This document shows, one piece after another, positions 18,640-29,707 of a DNA stretch of 64,000 nucleotides. Below the pieces are notes generated by a model. That model was not told the DNA's origin. It did not search any database and saw only the letters and a program-made list of their open reading frames with translations. The stretch comes from Stenotrophomonas rhizophila (GTDB lineage: Bacteria; Pseudomonadota; Gammaproteobacteria; Xanthomonadales; Xanthomonadaceae), in NCBI RefSeq assembly GCF_003751305.1, contig NZ_RJKV01000001.1:62001-126000 (forward strand), in the 5' to 3' direction. The translations under genes were made by a program, and so were the position numbers. Each line of letters begins with the position of its first letter. Within the stretch, counting starts at the first letter, position 1.

Positions 18640-20030
18640 AGCGCACCCCGCTGTCGCTGATCGCCCACTGGGCCGGTGGCGAGATCCATGGCGAAGATAC
18701 CGCCATCGATGCCATCAGCAATGACACCCGCACGCTCGCGCCGGGCAGCCTGTATGTGGCGCTGCGTGGCGAGCGTTTCGATGGCCATGACTTCGCGGCC
18801 GACGCGCTGGCGCGCGGTGCCTCGGCGATGCTGGTCGAGCGACTGCTGGATGTCGCCCTGCCGCAGATCGTGGTCGCCGACAGCGAACACGCCCTCGGTC
18901 GCATCGCCGCCGGCATGCAGCGTGACCGTGACACTGCGGTCTTCGCGATCACCGGCAGCAACGGCAAGACCAGCGTCAAGAGCCTGCTGCTGGCGATCCT
19001 GGAACAAGTGGCACGTGACGACCGCAAGGTGGTCTACGCCAACCCCGGCAACCGCAACAACGAGATCGGCCTGCCGCTGGCGGTGCTCGATGCCCCGGAA
19101 GATGCTGACTACGCCGTCTACGAGATGGGCGCCGGCAAGCCGGGCGATATCGCCTACCTCACCGAGATCGTGCGCCCGCACTACGCGCTGGTGAACAACA
19201 TCGCCCCGGCGCATCTGGAACGCATGGGCAGTCTGCAGGGCGTGGCCACCACCAAGGGCGCGATCTACGCGGCGCTGCCTTCCGATGGCGTGGCCGTGAT
19301 CAATGCCGATGACGCCTTCGGGATCTGGTTCGAACAGCACATCGTCGGCCAGCCGCCGCGCTGCCGTGTGCTGCGTTACGGCCTGGACCACAGCGCCGAT
19401 GTCACCGCGCGCACGATCCGCACGGCCGCGCAGGGCAGCCAGTTCGTGCTGTCCACGCCCGCGGGCGATGCCGAGATCACGCTGGGCCTGCCGGGCCGGC
19501 ACAACATCAGCAACGCGCTGGCCGCTGCCTCGCTGGCGCTGGCAGCGGGCATTGCGGTGGCGCAGATCGCCGCCGGCCTGGCCCGCGCCGAGCCGGTGCC
19601 GGGCCGCCAGATCGCGCACCAGCTGCCCAGCGGCGCGGTGCTGATCGATGACAGTTACAACGCCAACCCCGGTTCGCTGGCCGCCGCCATCGATGCCCTC
19701 GCTGCCTCAAGGGACGAGGGCTGGCTGGTGCTGGGCGACATGCGCGAACTCGGCCCGGACGGCGAGGCGCTGCATGCCCAGGCAGGCCGCCGCGCCCGCG
19801 ACGCCGGCCTGAAGCGGCTGTACACGCTCGGCCCGCTGAGCGCCGCCGCCTCGACCGCCTTCGGTGAAGGCGGCCAGCAGTTCCAGAGTCACCAGGCCCT
19901 GTCCGCCGCGCTCGCCACTGAACTGCATGCCGGCGTGCGCTGCCTGGTCAAGGGCTCGCGTGGCAGCGCCATGGACACGATCGTCAAAGCGCTGCTCGCG
20001 CAAGGAGAGGAAACCCCCAATGTTGCTTGA
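18636..20030 (+). CDS. murF: UDP-MurNAc-tripeptide--D-alanyl-D-alanine ligase
   Basis: Final cytoplasmic Mur ligase, joining D-Ala-D-Ala (from Ddl, also in this cluster) to the tripeptide. The 464 residues contain [27 protein letters not shown], the ATP loop [48 protein letters not shown] and the C-terminal [19 protein letters not shown] and VLGDMRELG. It overlaps murE by four bases and its last 11 bases contain the start of mraY. Confidence 0.96.
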   Translation: MKRTPLSLIAHWAGGEIHGEDTAIDAISNDTRTLAPGSLYVALRGERFDGHDFAADALARGASAMLVERLLDVALPQIVVADSEHALGRIAAGMQRDRDTAVFAITGSNGKTSVKSLLLAILEQVARDDRKVVYANPGNRNNEIGLPLAVLDAPEDADYAVYEMGAGKPGDIAYLTEIVRPHYALVNNIAPAHLERMGSLQGVATTKGAIYAALPSDGVAVINADDAFGIWFEQHIVGQPPRCRVLRYGLDHSADVTARTIRTAAQGSQFVLSTPAGDAEITLGLPGRHNISNALAAASLALAAGIAVAQIAAGLARAEPVPGRQIAHQLPSGAVLIDDSYNANPGSLAAAIDALAASRDEGWLVLGDMRELGPDGEALHAQAGRRARDAGLKRLYTLGPLSAAASTAFGEGGQQFQSHQALSAALATELHAGVRCLVKGSRGSAMDTIVKALLAQGEETPNVA

Positions 20031-21105
20031 ACTGGCCCGATGGCTGCAGCAGTTGGAGAGCCTGTTCGGGCTGTTCGGCTACCTGACCCTGCGCGGCATC
20101 CTCGCGGCGCTGACCGCCCTGTTCCTGTCGCTGTGGCTCGGCCCGGCGATGATCCGCAAGCTGGCCCAGTTCAAGGGCGGGCAGCCGATCCGTACCGATG
20201 GTCCGCAGACCCATTTCGCCAAGGCCGGCACGCCGACCATGGGCGGCTCGCTGATCCTGCTGACGATCACGCTGTCGGTGCTGCTGTGGGCCGACCTGCG
20301 CAACCGTTACGTCTGGCTGGTGCTGGCCGTGATGCTGTGCTTCGGCGCGATCGGCTGGTACGACGACTGGATCAAGATCGTCCGTCGCGACCCGAACGGC
20401 CTGAAGTCGCGCTGGAAGTACCTGCTGCAGTCGATCTTTGGTCTGGCGGCCGGTCTGTTCCTGTTCTACACCGCCGATGTCCCGGCGGCGATGACGTTCT
20501 ACATCCCGATGTTCAAGTCGATCGCGCTGCCGCTGGCCGGGGTCAGCTTCGTGGCCATCGCATATTTCTGGATCGTCGGCTTCTCCAACGCGGTCAACCT
20601 GACCGACGGCCTGGACGGGCTGGCGATCATGCCGACCGTGCTGGTCGCCTGCGCGCTGGGCGTGTTCGCCTATGCCTCGGGCAACGTGGTGTTCTCCAGC
20701 TACCTGCAGATCCCGCAGATCCCGGGCGCCGGTGAGCTGGTCATCATCTGCGCGGCGATCGCCGGTGCAGGCCTGGGCTTCCTCTGGTTCAACACCTATC
20801 CGGCCATGGTCTTCATGGGCGACATCGGCGCGCTGGCGCTGGGTGCGGTGCTGGGCACGATCGCAGTGATCACCCGCCAGGAACTGGTGCTGGTGGTGAT
20901 GGGCGGCGTGTTCGTGATCGAGACGCTGTCGGTGATGATCCAGGTCGCTTCGTTCAAGCTGACCGGCAAGCGCGTGTTCCGCATGGCGCCGATCCACCAC
21001 CACTTCGAACTGAAGGGCTGGCCGGAGCCGCGCGTGATCGTGCGCTTCTGGATCATCTCGGTGGTGCTGGTCCTGATCGGCCTGGCCACGTTGAAGGTCC
21101 GCTGA
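20020..21105 (+). CDS. mraY: Phospho-N-acetylmuramoyl-pentapeptide transferase
   Basis: Integral membrane enzyme that transfers phospho-MurNAc-pentapeptide to undecaprenyl phosphate, making lipid I. The 361 residues have about ten hydrophobic helices and the key loops: [30 protein letters not shown] (DD pair), [13 protein letters not shown] and the late [13 protein letters not shown]. The start ATG at 20020 lies inside murF, with AGGAGAGG upstream. It is followed with a one-base overlap (TGATG) directly by ftsW; murD, which stands at this junction in most proteobacteria, is absent. Confidence 0.96.
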   Translation: MLLELARWLQQLESLFGLFGYLTLRGILAALTALFLSLWLGPAMIRKLAQFKGGQPIRTDGPQTHFAKAGTPTMGGSLILLTITLSVLLWADLRNRYVWLVLAVMLCFGAIGWYDDWIKIVRRDPNGLKSRWKYLLQSIFGLAAGLFLFYTADVPAAMTFYIPMFKSIALPLAGVSFVAIAYFWIVGFSNAVNLTDGLDGLAIMPTVLVACALGVFAYASGNVVFSSYLQIPQIPGAGELVIICAAIAGAGLGFLWFNTYPAMVFMGDIGALALGAVLGTIAVITRQELVLVVMGGVFVIETLSVMIQVASFKLTGKRVFRMAPIHHHFELKGWPEPRVIVRFWIISVVLVLIGLATLKVR

Positions 21106-22433
21106 TGAACGACCTGTCGCGCCAAGCCACCCGCCTGGAAGCCATCGGAGGCCACTTCGACAAGTGGCTGCTGGGCGCGATCATCACGCTCACCGGGCTG
21201 GGCGTGGTGATGGTCGCGTCGAGCTCGATCGCGCTGATGAGCAGCCCGTTCTATTACCTCAACCGCCACCTGATCTTCCTGGCGGTGGGTATCGGCCTGG
21301 CGATCATTGCCATGCGCACCGAGCTCAAGAGCATCGAGCAGTACAACCAGATCCTGCTGCTGGGCTGCTTCGCCCTGCTGGTGGTGGTGTTCATCCCGGG
21401 CCTGGGCAGCAGCGTCAACGGTGCCCGCCGCTGGATCAACCTGGGCATCTCCAAGTTCCAGACCGTCGAAGCGGTCAAGGTGCTCTACATCGTGTGGCTG
21501 TCCAGCTATCTGGTCCGCTTCCGCGATGAGGTCAACGCCACCTGGCCGGCGATGCTCAAGCCGCTCGGCGTGGCCGGCGCGCTGGTGGTGCTGCTGCTGC
21601 TGCAGCCGGACTTCGGCTCGTCCACCCTGCTGCTGGCGATCACCGCCGGCATGCTGGTGCTGGGTGGGGTCAACCTGCCACGCATGTCGATGCCGATCGT
21701 GTTCGGCATGATCGGCATGACCGCGCTGGCGATCTTCGAGCCGTACCGCATGCGCCGCATCACCTCCTTCCTGGACCCGTGGGCTGATCAGCAGGGCGAT
21801 GGCTACCAGCTGTCCAACGCACTGATGGCCGTGGGCCGCGGCGAGTGGACCGGCGTGGGCCTGGGCAACTCGGTGCAGAAGCTCTATTACCTGCCCGAAG
21901 CGCATACCGATTTCATCTTCTCGGTCACCGCCGAGGAACTGGGCTTCCTCGGTACCTGCCTGATCATTTCGCTGTATGCGCTGCTGGTCGGCCGCACCTT
22001 CTGGCTGGGCATGCGCTGCGTGGAAATGAAGCGCCACTTCTCCGGCTACATCGCCTTCGGCATCGGCCTGTGGATCAGCATGCAGAGCTTCGTCTCGATC
22101 GGGGTCAACCTCGGCATCCTGCCGACCAAGGGCCTGACCCTGCCGCTGATTTCCTCGGGCGGCTCGAGCGTGCTGATGACCTGCGTGGCGATGGGCCTGC
22201 TGCTGCGCGTCTCCTATGAACTGGACCGCGCCGAACGCCGCCAGGCCGTGCGCATGGGCGCCGACCAGGATGGCCCGCTGCCGGGCGACGTGCCCAAGGC
22301 CGCCAGCGCCAGCGCGGTCGCCGCGGCGATGCAGGACAGCGGCAACCGCGATACCGCACCGCGCGACAGCTCCACCCGTGGCACCAGCCGCATGCAGCAG
22401 CGCATCGAACCGACGCTGGGGAGGATGGGATGA
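21105..22433 (+). CDS. ftsW: Septal peptidoglycan glycosyltransferase FtsW
   Basis: SEDS-family polymerase working with FtsI at the division site. The 442 residues carry about ten transmembrane segments, the [16 protein letters not shown] motif, [11 protein letters not shown] with the conserved aspartate region, [31 protein letters not shown] and the late [20 protein letters not shown]. The cytoplasmic tail of about 60 residues is Ala-rich and ends [13 protein letters not shown]. It overlaps murG by four bases. Confidence 0.96.
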   Translation: MNDLSRQATRLEAIGGHFDKWLLGAIITLTGLGVVMVASSSIALMSSPFYYLNRHLIFLAVGIGLAIIAMRTELKSIEQYNQILLLGCFALLVVVFIPGLGSSVNGARRWINLGISKFQTVEAVKVLYIVWLSSYLVRFRDEVNATWPAMLKPLGVAGALVVLLLLQPDFGSSTLLLAITAGMLVLGGVNLPRMSMPIVFGMIGMTALAIFEPYRMRRITSFLDPWADQQGDGYQLSNALMAVGRGEWTGVGLGNSVQKLYYLPEAHTDFIFSVTAEELGFLGTCLIISLYALLVGRTFWLGMRCVEMKRHFSGYIAFGIGLWISMQSFVSIGVNLGILPTKGLTLPLISSGGSSVLMTCVAMGLLLRVSYELDRAERRQAVRMGADQDGPLPGDVPKAASASAVAAAMQDSGNRDTAPRDSSTRGTSRMQQRIEPTLGRMG

Positions 22434-23524
22434 GCACGCCTCGCCTCGATCCGTCCCAGCGCCCGGTCATGATCATGGCCGGCGGTACCGGTGGGCACAT
22501 CTTCCCCGGCCTGGCCGTGGCCAAGGTGCTGCGCGCACGCGGTGTGCCGGTCACCTGGCTCGGTGCCGATGGCGCGATGGAAACACGCCTGGTGCCGCAG
22601 CACGACATCCACATCGACACGCTGGCCATCGGTGGCCTGCGCGGCAAGGGCAAGCTGGCCCTGATCGGCGCGCCGCTGCGCCTGCTGCGCGCAATCCGCG
22701 CGGCCGGTTTCCTGATCCGCGATCGCCAGCCGCGGGCGGTGATCGCCTTCGGCGGCTTCGCCTCCGGCCCCGGTGGTATCGCCGCGCGCCTGCATGGCCT
22801 GCCGCTGCTGGTGCACGAACAGAACCGTGCACCTGGCATGACCAACCGCGTGCTGTCGCGCTTCGCGCGCCGCGTGCTGACCGGTTTCCCGGGCAGCTTC
22901 GCCCAGCGTGAGGAGGCGGTCGGCAACCCGGTGCGTGCCGAGATCGCCGCGATCACGCAGCCCGAGCTGCGCCTGGCCAACCGGCAGGGGCCGCTGCGTC
23001 TGCTGGTACTCGGCGGCAGCCAGGGCGCGCGCGCGCTCAACAACGCGGTGCCCAAGGCACTGGCCGCGCTGGGCACGGGGATGCCGGTGCAGGTGCGCCA
23101 CCAGAGCGGCGAGAAGCTGCATGCCGAAGCCCTGCAGGCGTATGCCGATGCCGGTGTGCAGGCAAGCGTGGAACCGTTCATTGCCGATATGGCCGAGGCG
23201 TTCGCCTGGGCCGATCTGGTGGTGTGCCGCTCCGGTGCCTCCACCCTGGCCGAGCTGTGCGCGGTCGGCGTGGGCAGCGTGCTGGTGCCGTTTGCCGCGG
23301 CCGTCGACGATCACCAGACCCGCAATGCGGAGTATCTGGTCGAGCGCGGCGCCGCGGTGTTGCTGAAGCAGGACGAAACGCTGGCGACACAGCTGGAAGG
23401 CGTGTTGCGCGAATTGTCCGAAAATTCTGGCCGACGCATGCAGATGGCTCATGCCGCGCGTGCCCTGGCCAAGGTCGATGCCGCTGAGCGCATCGCCGAC
23501 ATCATTCTCGAGGAATCCAAATGA
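22430..23524 (+). CDS. murG: UDP-N-acetylglucosamine transferase MurG
   Basis: Peripheral membrane glycosyltransferase of the GT-B fold that adds GlcNAc to lipid I to make lipid II. The 364 residues contain the N-terminal glycine loop [72 protein letters not shown] and the UDP-GlcNAc binding [18 protein letters not shown] with [19 protein letters not shown]. It overlaps ftsW upstream. Its stop overlaps a 14-codon ORF rather than murC directly. Confidence 0.96.
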   Translation: MSTPRLDPSQRPVMIMAGGTGGHIFPGLAVAKVLRARGVPVTWLGADGAMETRLVPQHDIHIDTLAIGGLRGKGKLALIGAPLRLLRAIRAAGFLIRDRQPRAVIAFGGFASGPGGIAARLHGLPLLVHEQNRAPGMTNRVLSRFARRVLTGFPGSFAQREEAVGNPVRAEIAAITQPELRLANRQGPLRLLVLGGSQGARALNNAVPKALAALGTGMPVQVRHQSGEKLHAEALQAYADAGVQASVEPFIADMAEAFAWADLVVCRSGASTLAELCAVGVGSVLVPFAAAVDDHQTRNAEYLVERGAAVLLKQDETLATQLEGVLRELSENSGRRMQMAHAARALAKVDAAERIADIILEESK

Positions 23525-23565
23525 ACACCGCTACGCGCGCCAGCCTGGCGCGAGGCCGCGCATGA
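23521..23565 (+). CDS. 14-residue micro-ORF coupling murG to murC
   Basis: A 14-codon frame ([14 protein letters not shown]) fills the gap between murG and murC. Its ATG overlaps the murG stop (ATGA), its stop overlaps the murC ATG (ATGA), and an AGGA ribosome site lies six bases upstream of its start. It is in a different frame from murC. It would make the chain of overlapping starts and stops from rsmH to ftsA continuous, which suggests a translational coupler. A remnant of an ancestral MurC N-terminus is the alternative: E. coli MurC also begins MNT. No family is known to me. Confidence 0.45.
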   Translation: MNTATRASLARGRA

Positions 23566-24998
23566 TCCGCCGCCTCCACGACACCAACGACCTGGTACGC
23601 GCGTTCCCGCGCGTGCACTTCGTCGGCATCGGCGGCACCGGCATGAGCGGCATCGCCGAAGTGATGCTGACGCTGGGCTATGAAGTGTCCGGTTCGGACA
23701 ATGCCGACAACGCCGCGACCCGCCGCCTGGCCGGCCTGGGTGCGCGCGTGATGCGCGGCCACTCGGCCGCCAATGTGCTCGGCACCGACTGCGTGGTTGT
23801 CTCCAGCGCGATCCGCGATGACAACCCGGAACTGATGGAAGCGCGCAGCCAGCGCATTCCGATCATGCCGCGCGCGGCGATGCTGGCCGAACTGATGCGC
23901 TTCCGCCGCGGTATCGCGGTGGCCGGCACGCACGGCAAGACCACTACCACCAGCCTCACCGCCGCGGTGCTGAGCGAAGGCGGGCTGGACCCGACCTTCG
24001 TGATCGGCGGCCAGCTGCTCGCCGCCGGTGCCAACGCCAAGCTCGGCGGTGGCCAGTGGCTGGTGGCCGAAGCCGACGAGAGCGATGGCAGCTTCCTGCG
24101 CCTGAACCCGCTGGTCTCGGTGATCACCAACATCGATTCGGACCACCTGGAAAACTACGGCAACGATTTCGCCCGCGTCCAGGCCGCGTTCGCCGAGTTC
24201 CTGCAGCGCCTGCCGTTCTACGGGCTGGCGGTGCTGTGCATCGACGATCCGGAAGTGGCCGCATTGGCTTCGCAGACGCCGCGCCATGTCATGAGCTATG
24301 GCATGAGCAGCAACGCTGACGTGCGTGCCGAGGACGTGGTCCAGGACGGCCCGCGCATGCATTTCACCCTGCGCCTGCCGGAAGGCAGCAGCCACCCGGT
24401 GACGCTGGCCCTGCCGGGCGCGCACAACGTGCTCAACGCGCTGGCCGCCGCCGCCGTGGGCTGGCAGCTGGGCGTGGCCCCGGACGCGATCGCGCGTGCG
24501 CTGGAGAGCTTTGCCGGCATCGGCCGCCGCTTCAATGACCTGGGCATCGTCACCACGCACACCGGTGCCAAGGTCCGCGTGATCGACGACTACGGCCACC
24601 ACCCGCGTGAGCTGGCCGCCGTGTTCGCCGCCGCCCGCGGCGGCTGGCCGAGCCAGCGCCTGGTGGTTGCCTTCCAGCCGCACCGTTACAGCCGTACCCG
24701 CGATCAGTTCGATGCCTTTGCCGCTGTGCTGTCCGAAGTGGATGCGCTGGTGCTGAGCGAGGTGTACCCGGCCGGCGAAGCGCCGATCCCGGGCGCCGAT
24801 TCGCGTTCGCTGGCCCGCGCCATCCGTGCGCGCGGCCGCAGCGAGCCGGTCGTGGTCGGCAACGCTGCCGAGCTGGCGCACGTGCTGCCCGATGTCCTGC
24901 AGGACGGGGATCTGCTGCTGATGATGGGGGCCGGCGACATCGGCTACATCGCCCAGCAGATTGCCGGCGAAGGCTTCCAGGAGACCCCGGCCGCATGA
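23562..24998 (+). CDS. murC: UDP-N-acetylmuramate--L-alanine ligase
   Basis: First amino-acid adding Mur ligase. The 478 residues begin [27 protein letters not shown]; the glycine loop [16 protein letters not shown] binds [19 protein letters not shown] is the ATP loop, followed by [39 protein letters not shown] and the C-terminal [14 protein letters not shown] with [11 protein letters not shown]. The ATG at 23562 has GAGG six bases upstream. The frame is open further upstream inside murG, but only from here does it match the family. It overlaps ddl by four bases. Confidence 0.96.
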   Translation: MIRRLHDTNDLVRAFPRVHFVGIGGTGMSGIAEVMLTLGYEVSGSDNADNAATRRLAGLGARVMRGHSAANVLGTDCVVVSSAIRDDNPELMEARSQRIPIMPRAAMLAELMRFRRGIAVAGTHGKTTTTSLTAAVLSEGGLDPTFVIGGQLLAAGANAKLGGGQWLVAEADESDGSFLRLNPLVSVITNIDSDHLENYGNDFARVQAAFAEFLQRLPFYGLAVLCIDDPEVAALASQTPRHVMSYGMSSNADVRAEDVVQDGPRMHFTLRLPEGSSHPVTLALPGAHNVLNALAAAAVGWQLGVAPDAIARALESFAGIGRRFNDLGIVTTHTGAKVRVIDDYGHHPRELAAVFAAARGGWPSQRLVVAFQPHRYSRTRDQFDAFAAVLSEVDALVLSEVYPAGEAPIPGADSRSLARAIRARGRSEPVVVGNAAELAHVLPDVLQDGDLLLMMGAGDIGYIAQQIAGEGFQETPAA

Positions 24999-25978
24999 AC
25001 GCGCTGACCTTCCCGCCGCTGCGCCTCACCGACCCGGCCATGTTCGGCCGCGTCGCCGTGCTGCTGGGTGGCACCTCCAGCGAGCGCAACGTCTCGCTGG
25101 ATTCCGGCCGCAACGTGATCGAAGCGCTGCGCGCGCGCGGCGTCGATGCGATTGCGGTCGACGGCATCCCGGCCCTGGCGCTCGCGCTGGTCGAGAAGCG
25201 CTTCGACCGCGTGTTCAACATCCTCCACGGCCATAACGGCGGTGGCGAGGACGGCATCGTGCAGGGCCTGATGGAAGCCTTCGGCGTGCCGTACACCGGC
25301 TCGGACGTGCTCGGCTCGGCGCTGAGCATGGACAAGATCCGCACCAAGCAGGTGTGGCTGTCGCACGGGCTGCCGACCCCGCGCTTCATCGCGCTGGACC
25401 AGGCCTCCGATGTCCACGCCGCTGCGGCCGAGCTCGGCCTGCCGGTGGTGGTCAAGCCGGCCAATGAAGGCTCCAGCGTCGGCATCAGCCGCGTGGTGGA
25501 AGCGGCCGGGCTGGATGAGGCGGTCGCGCTGGCGGTGCGTTATGACGGCCAGCTGCTGATGGAGCAGATGGTGGTCGGCGACGAGTTGACCGTGGCGATC
25601 CTGGGCGACCAGGCGCTGCCGTCGATCCGCATCGTGCCCAAGGGGCAGTGGTACGACTACAACGCCAAGTACATCGCCGAGGACACTCAGTACCTGTGCC
25701 CGGGCCTGGAAGGCGAGGATGAAATCGAGATCCGCCGCCTCGCGCTGGCCGCGTTCCGCGCGGCCGGTTGCCGTGGCTGGGGCCGGGTGGACGTGATGCG
25801 TGACCGCAGCACGGGCCGCTTCTACCTGCTGGAAGTGAACACCGCGCCCGGCATGACCAGCCATTCGCTGGTGCCCAAGTCGGCCGGCCAGGCGGGGATC
25901 GGCTTTGAAGAGCTGGTCTGGCGCGTGCTGGAACAGACCCTGCCGGGTCACGCCGCACAGGAGCACCGCCACGCATGA
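24995..25978 (+). CDS. ddl: D-alanine--D-alanine ligase (DdlB type)
   Basis: ATP-grasp ligase producing the D-Ala-D-Ala dipeptide used by MurF. The 327 residues show [77 protein letters not shown], the omega-loop region and the metal site [10 protein letters not shown] with [22 protein letters not shown]. All ligand residues are present. Its location between murC and ftsQ is the standard ddlB position; four-base overlaps join it to both. Confidence 0.96.
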   Translation: MNALTFPPLRLTDPAMFGRVAVLLGGTSSERNVSLDSGRNVIEALRARGVDAIAVDGIPALALALVEKRFDRVFNILHGHNGGGEDGIVQGLMEAFGVPYTGSDVLGSALSMDKIRTKQVWLSHGLPTPRFIALDQASDVHAAAAELGLPVVVKPANEGSSVGISRVVEAAGLDEAVALAVRYDGQLLMEQMVVGDELTVAILGDQALPSIRIVPKGQWYDYNAKYIAEDTQYLCPGLEGEDEIEIRRLALAAFRAAGCRGWGRVDVMRDRSTGRFYLLEVNTAPGMTSHSLVPKSAGQAGIGFEELVWRVLEQTLPGHAAQEHRHA

Positions 25979-26727
25979 ACGCGGTGCTGCGCATCTTCGT
26001 CTGGTTGCTGGCCCTGTCGGTCGTGGCACTGCCTGTGGTGGCGGTGCTCAACGGCTGGGTCGGTGCCGAGCGTTGGCCGTTGGCCAAGCTGCGTGTGCAC
26101 GGTGAGTTCAAGCGGGTGCCGGCCGAGCAGCTGCAGCAGGTGGTGCTGCCGTATGCGAGGTCCGGCTTCTTCGCGGTCAAGCTGCAGGATGCGCAGGACG
26201 CCATCGAAACGCTGCCGTGGGTGGAGAGCGCGCAGGTCCGCAAGCAGTGGCCGGACGTGCTGGAAATCACCCTGGTCGAGCACAAGCCGTTCGCGCGCTG
26301 GGGCAACGACCGCCTGCTCTCCGAGCAGGGCAAGCTGTTCGCCACCCCGAAGAAGCTGCAGGACCTGGAACTGCCCGACCTGGATGGTCCGGACAGCCAG
26401 ACCGAAGAAGTGGTGGCGCTCTACAACGATGCACGCGCACTGTTCGCGCCGGCCGGCGTGGACGTCAAGCGGGTCACCATGGACGCACGCGGCAGCTGGT
26501 CGCTGGTGCTGAGCAATGGCACCGAAGTCGTCGTCGGCCGCGACGATGCCCGTTCGCGCCTGCAGCGCTTCGTACGCGTGCTGCCGCAGCTGGCCAATCA
26601 AGCGGCGCCGATCGAGCGCGCCGACCTCCGATACACCAATGGTTTCACGCTGAGCTGGGGTACCCCGGCCCCGGCCGCGCCGGCCGAACCGGCCAATGTG
26701 GCGCACAGGACGCAGGACAGGACATGA
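25975..26727 (+). CDS. ftsQ: Cell division protein FtsQ
   Basis: Bitopic divisome protein that recruits FtsB-FtsL. The 250 residues have a very short cytoplasmic N-terminus, one membrane helix ([21 protein letters not shown]), a POTRA domain ([75 protein letters not shown] is its extent) and the beta domain with [23 protein letters not shown]. The C-terminal tail is rich in Ala and Pro. The cytoplasmic N-terminus is much shorter than in many relatives. Overlaps ddl and ftsA. Confidence 0.94.
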   Translation: MNAVLRIFVWLLALSVVALPVVAVLNGWVGAERWPLAKLRVHGEFKRVPAEQLQQVVLPYARSGFFAVKLQDAQDAIETLPWVESAQVRKQWPDVLEITLVEHKPFARWGNDRLLSEQGKLFATPKKLQDLELPDLDGPDSQTEEVVALYNDARALFAPAGVDVKRVTMDARGSWSLVLSNGTEVVVGRDDARSRLQRFVRVLPQLANQAAPIERADLRYTNGFTLSWGTPAPAAPAEPANVAHRTQDRT

Positions 26728-27959
26728 ATCGCAAGGGTGACAAATCACTGATCGTTGGTCTGGATATCGGCACCTCCAAGGTGGTGGCGCTGGTCGGCGA
26801 GTATTCGCCGGGCAATCCGATCGAGGTCATCGGCATCGGCTCGCACGAATCGCGCGGTCTCAAGCGCGGCGTGGTGGTGGATATCGAATCGACCGTGCAG
26901 TCCATCCAGCGTGCGGTCGAAGAAGCCGAACTGATGGCCGGCTGCGAAATCCGCTCGGTGTACGCGTCGATCTCCGGCAACCACGTGCAGTGCAAGAACT
27001 CGCCCGGCATCGTGCCGATCCGCGACGGCGAAGTGACCTGGGGCGACCTGGATCGCGTGCTGGACGCGGCCAAGGCGGTGGCGATCCCGGCCGACCAGAA
27101 GATCCTGCATGCGATCCCGCGCGAGTATGTGCTGGACGATTCGCAGGAAGGCATCCGCAACCCGGTCGGCATGACCGGCGTGCGCCTGGAAGTGCATGCC
27201 CACCTGGTGGTGTGCGCACAGTCGGCGGCGGCCAACATCTCCAAGTGCGTGCAGCGCTGCGGCCTGCAGGTCGATGACCTGGTGCTCTCTTCGCTGGCCT
27301 CCAGCGTGGCTGTGCTGACCGCCGACGAGCGCGAGCTGGGCGTGGTGCTGGTCGACATGGGCGCCGGCACCACCGACCTGGCCGTGTTCGTGCAGGGCGC
27401 GATCTGCCACACCGCCTCGCTGCCGATCGCCGGCGACCACGTCACCAACGACATCGCGCACATGCTGCGCACGCCGACCCCGGAAGCCGAGCAGATCAAG
27501 GTGCGCTATGCCTGCGCGCTGGCCCAGCTGGCCACTGCCGAGGAAAGCATCCAGGTGCCCAGCGTCGGCGATCGTCCGCCGCGCCGGATGCCGCGCCACG
27601 CACTCGCCCAGGCAGTGCAGGGCCGCTACGAAGAGATCTTCGAGATGGTGCAGGCCGAACTGCGCCGCTCGGGTTTCGAAGAACTGGTGCGCGCCGGCAT
27701 GGTGCTCACCGGCGGCGCGTCGAAGATGGAAGGCGTGGTCGAACTGGCCGAGGAAATGCTGCAGATGCCGGTGCGCGTGGGTATTCCGCAGCACGTCACC
27801 GGGCTGGGCGAAGTGGTGGGCAACCCGGTGCATGCCACCGGCGTGGGCCTGCTGTTGATGGGCAGCCAGATCGAACACCCGCGTCGCCCGTCGCTGCCCA
27901 CCGGCCGCGCCGGCAGCATGTTCAAGAAACTCAAAACCTGGTTCCGCGGCGAGTTCTGA
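26724..27959 (+). CDS. ftsA: Cell division protein FtsA
   Basis: Actin-like ATPase that tethers FtsZ to the membrane. The 411 residues include the phosphate-1 loop IVGLDIGTSKVVALVGE, the 1C (SHS2) domain region starting IGIGSHESRGLKRGVVVDIE, VLVDMGAGTTDLAVF (phosphate 2), and VLTGGASKMEGVVELAEEML (adenosine motif). The C-terminal amphipathic helix SMFKKLKTWFRGEF is the membrane-targeting sequence. The start ATG overlaps the ftsQ stop; the open frame upstream is ftsQ sequence. It is followed by an unusually long gap before ftsZ. Confidence 0.96.
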   Translation: MNRKGDKSLIVGLDIGTSKVVALVGEYSPGNPIEVIGIGSHESRGLKRGVVVDIESTVQSIQRAVEEAELMAGCEIRSVYASISGNHVQCKNSPGIVPIRDGEVTWGDLDRVLDAAKAVAIPADQKILHAIPREYVLDDSQEGIRNPVGMTGVRLEVHAHLVVCAQSAAANISKCVQRCGLQVDDLVLSSLASSVAVLTADERELGVVLVDMGAGTTDLAVFVQGAICHTASLPIAGDHVTNDIAHMLRTPTPEAEQIKVRYACALAQLATAEESIQVPSVGDRPPRRMPRHALAQAVQGRYEEIFEMVQAELRRSGFEELVRAGMVLTGGASKMEGVVELAEEMLQMPVRVGIPQHVTGLGEVVGNPVHATGVGLLLMGSQIEHPRRPSLPTGRAGSMFKKLKTWFRGEF

Positions 27960-28258
27960 TCGTGGACCGCAACACGCAGTACACATGCAATAAGCGATAA
28001 GCAGTTCCCGAAAAATCCACACACCGTCCACGCAACACCGCAACACCGCAACACACCGCAACAGAACGCATCACGACCTACACAGCAAGCGCATTACCCG
28101 GCCACCTGGCCGACCATTGAAGCAGGCAACACCGCCGCGGTTGGCTCTATCCGGCCCGGCATACCAACTACAACTCGCCGGCACGATGGGTGGGGAGGAC
28201 AGGAGAAGGATTCTCCGAAGCCCCCGTCCCGCGTAAACGGCAACACGAGGACACGGAC
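27960..28258 (+). promoter_or_regulatory. ftsA-ftsZ gap with C-rich, G-poor tract
   Basis: This 299-bp gap interrupts an otherwise tightly overlapping gene chain. From 28021 to 28080 the plus strand has 27 C, 8 G, 22 A and 3 T, with reiterated CAACACCG units. Such unstructured C-rich, G-poor RNA is typical of Rho loading (rut) sites. It could reduce read-through into ftsZ or mark the 3' end of the ftsA message, with a separate ftsZ promoter further down. I cannot assign that promoter with confidence. Confidence 0.45.
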
Positions 28259-29491
28259 ATGGCGCATTTCGAACTGATTGAAAAGATGGCACCCAATGCG
28301 GTGATCAAGGTGATTGGCGTGGGCGGCGGCGGCGGCAACGCTGTGGCGCACATGGTCAGCACCAGTGTGGACGGCGTGGAATTCATCACCGCCAACACCG
28401 ACTCGCAGGCCATCAAGAATTGCGGTGCCAAGCTGCAGCTGCAGCTGGGTACCAACGTCACCAAGGGCCTGGGCGCAGGCGCGAATCCGGAAGTCGGCCG
28501 CCAGGCCGCGCTGGAAGACCGTGAGCGCATCATGGACGCCCTGCAGGGTGCGGACATGGTGTTCATCACCGCCGGCATGGGCGGCGGTACCGGCACCGGT
28601 GCCGCCCCGGTCGTGGCACAGCTGGCCAAGGAGATGGGCATCCTGACCGTCGCCGTGGTCACCAAGCCGTTCCCGTTCGAAGGCCGTCGCCGCATGCAGG
28701 TCGCGCTGAAGGGCATCGAAGAACTGAGCCAGCATTGCGATTCGCTGATCACCATCCCGAACGAAAAGCTGATCACCGTGCTGGGCCGCAACGCCACCAT
28801 GATCCAGGCCTTCCGTGCCGCCAACGACGTCCTCCAGGGCGCCGTGCAGGGCATCGCTGACCTGATCGTGCGTCCGGGCCTGATCAACGTCGACTTCGCC
28901 GACGTGCGCACCGTCATGTCCGAAATGGGCCTGGCAATGATGGGCACCGGCACCGCGCGTGGTGATGACCGTGCCCAGGCCGCTGCCGAAGCCGCCATCC
29001 AGAACCCGCTGCTGGACGATGTGAACCTGGCCGGTGCCAACGGCATCCTGGTCAACATCACCGCCGGCGCCGACTTCACGATGGCCGAGTTCGACGAGAT
29101 CGGCCGCACCATCGATGGCTTCGCGTCCGAAGATGCCACCGTGGTCGTGGGTACCGTGCTGGATCCGGACATGCAGGACGAAGTCCGCGTGACCGTGGTC
29201 GCCACCGGCCTGAACCGTGCCGTCACCGCCAAGACCCAGCGTCCGGGCGAGCGCGCACCGATCAAGCTGGTCCGCAATGCCACCACCGGCCAGCCGGAGT
29301 TCGGCGAGTTCGACAACGGCGGCGATGCGGTTTCCAAGGCCGTGGGCGGGATGGGCATGGGCATGGGCCTGCGTCGTCCGAGCGCCGACACCGTGGCACC
29401 GTCGGCCCCGAGCGCGTCGGGTCCGGCTGCCGCTGAACTGCCGAACGATTACCTGGACATCCCGGCGTTCCTGCGCCGCCAGGCGGACTGA
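28259..29491 (+). CDS. ftsZ: Cell division protein FtsZ
   Basis: Tubulin-like GTPase forming the Z-ring. The 410 residues show [28 protein letters not shown], the tubulin signature [14 protein letters not shown] near residues 103-116, [30 protein letters not shown] and the T7 loop with DFADVR-type residues. A variable Ala/Pro/Ser linker leads to the conserved C-terminal peptide [15 protein letters not shown], the docking site for FtsA and ZipA-type partners. Start ATG has CGAGG about nine bases upstream; the open frame continues upstream without similarity. Confidence 0.97.
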   Translation: MAHFELIEKMAPNAVIKVIGVGGGGGNAVAHMVSTSVDGVEFITANTDSQAIKNCGAKLQLQLGTNVTKGLGAGANPEVGRQAALEDRERIMDALQGADMVFITAGMGGGTGTGAAPVVAQLAKEMGILTVAVVTKPFPFEGRRRMQVALKGIEELSQHCDSLITIPNEKLITVLGRNATMIQAFRAANDVLQGAVQGIADLIVRPGLINVDFADVRTVMSEMGLAMMGTGTARGDDRAQAAAEAAIQNPLLDDVNLAGANGILVNITAGADFTMAEFDEIGRTIDGFASEDATVVVGTVLDPDMQDEVRVTVVATGLNRAVTAKTQRPGERAPIKLVRNATTGQPEFGEFDNGGDAVSKAVGGMGMGMGLRRPSADTVAPSAPSASGPAAAELPNDYLDIPAFLRRQAD

Positions 29492-29543
29492 GTACTGCGT
29501 GCCGGGGCCTTGTCCTCCCCGGTAAGCATCTCCATGTCCCATG

Positions 29544-29569
29544 CTGCCGGGCCAGGATCGGCCCGGCAG
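29544..29569 (+). terminator. Strong hairpin after ftsZ
   Basis: A perfect 10-bp GC-rich stem (29544-29553 with 29560-29569) with a six-base loop stands 53 bases after the ftsZ stop. The U-tract after it is poor, so it may act with Rho or as an mRNA end rather than as a classical terminator. Confidence 0.55.
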
Positions 29570-29707
29570 TCTGACCGCCGTCGTGCAGTGCGCACGTCCG
29601 GGCAGTGCTGTCGACGCACCACGGTTCACGGAAGGGACAGCGGTAGTGCGTGTTATTCTTGTTTGTCACAGCCGCGCTGACCGCGCGCTTTCTGGTCCTG
29701 CCCCCTG

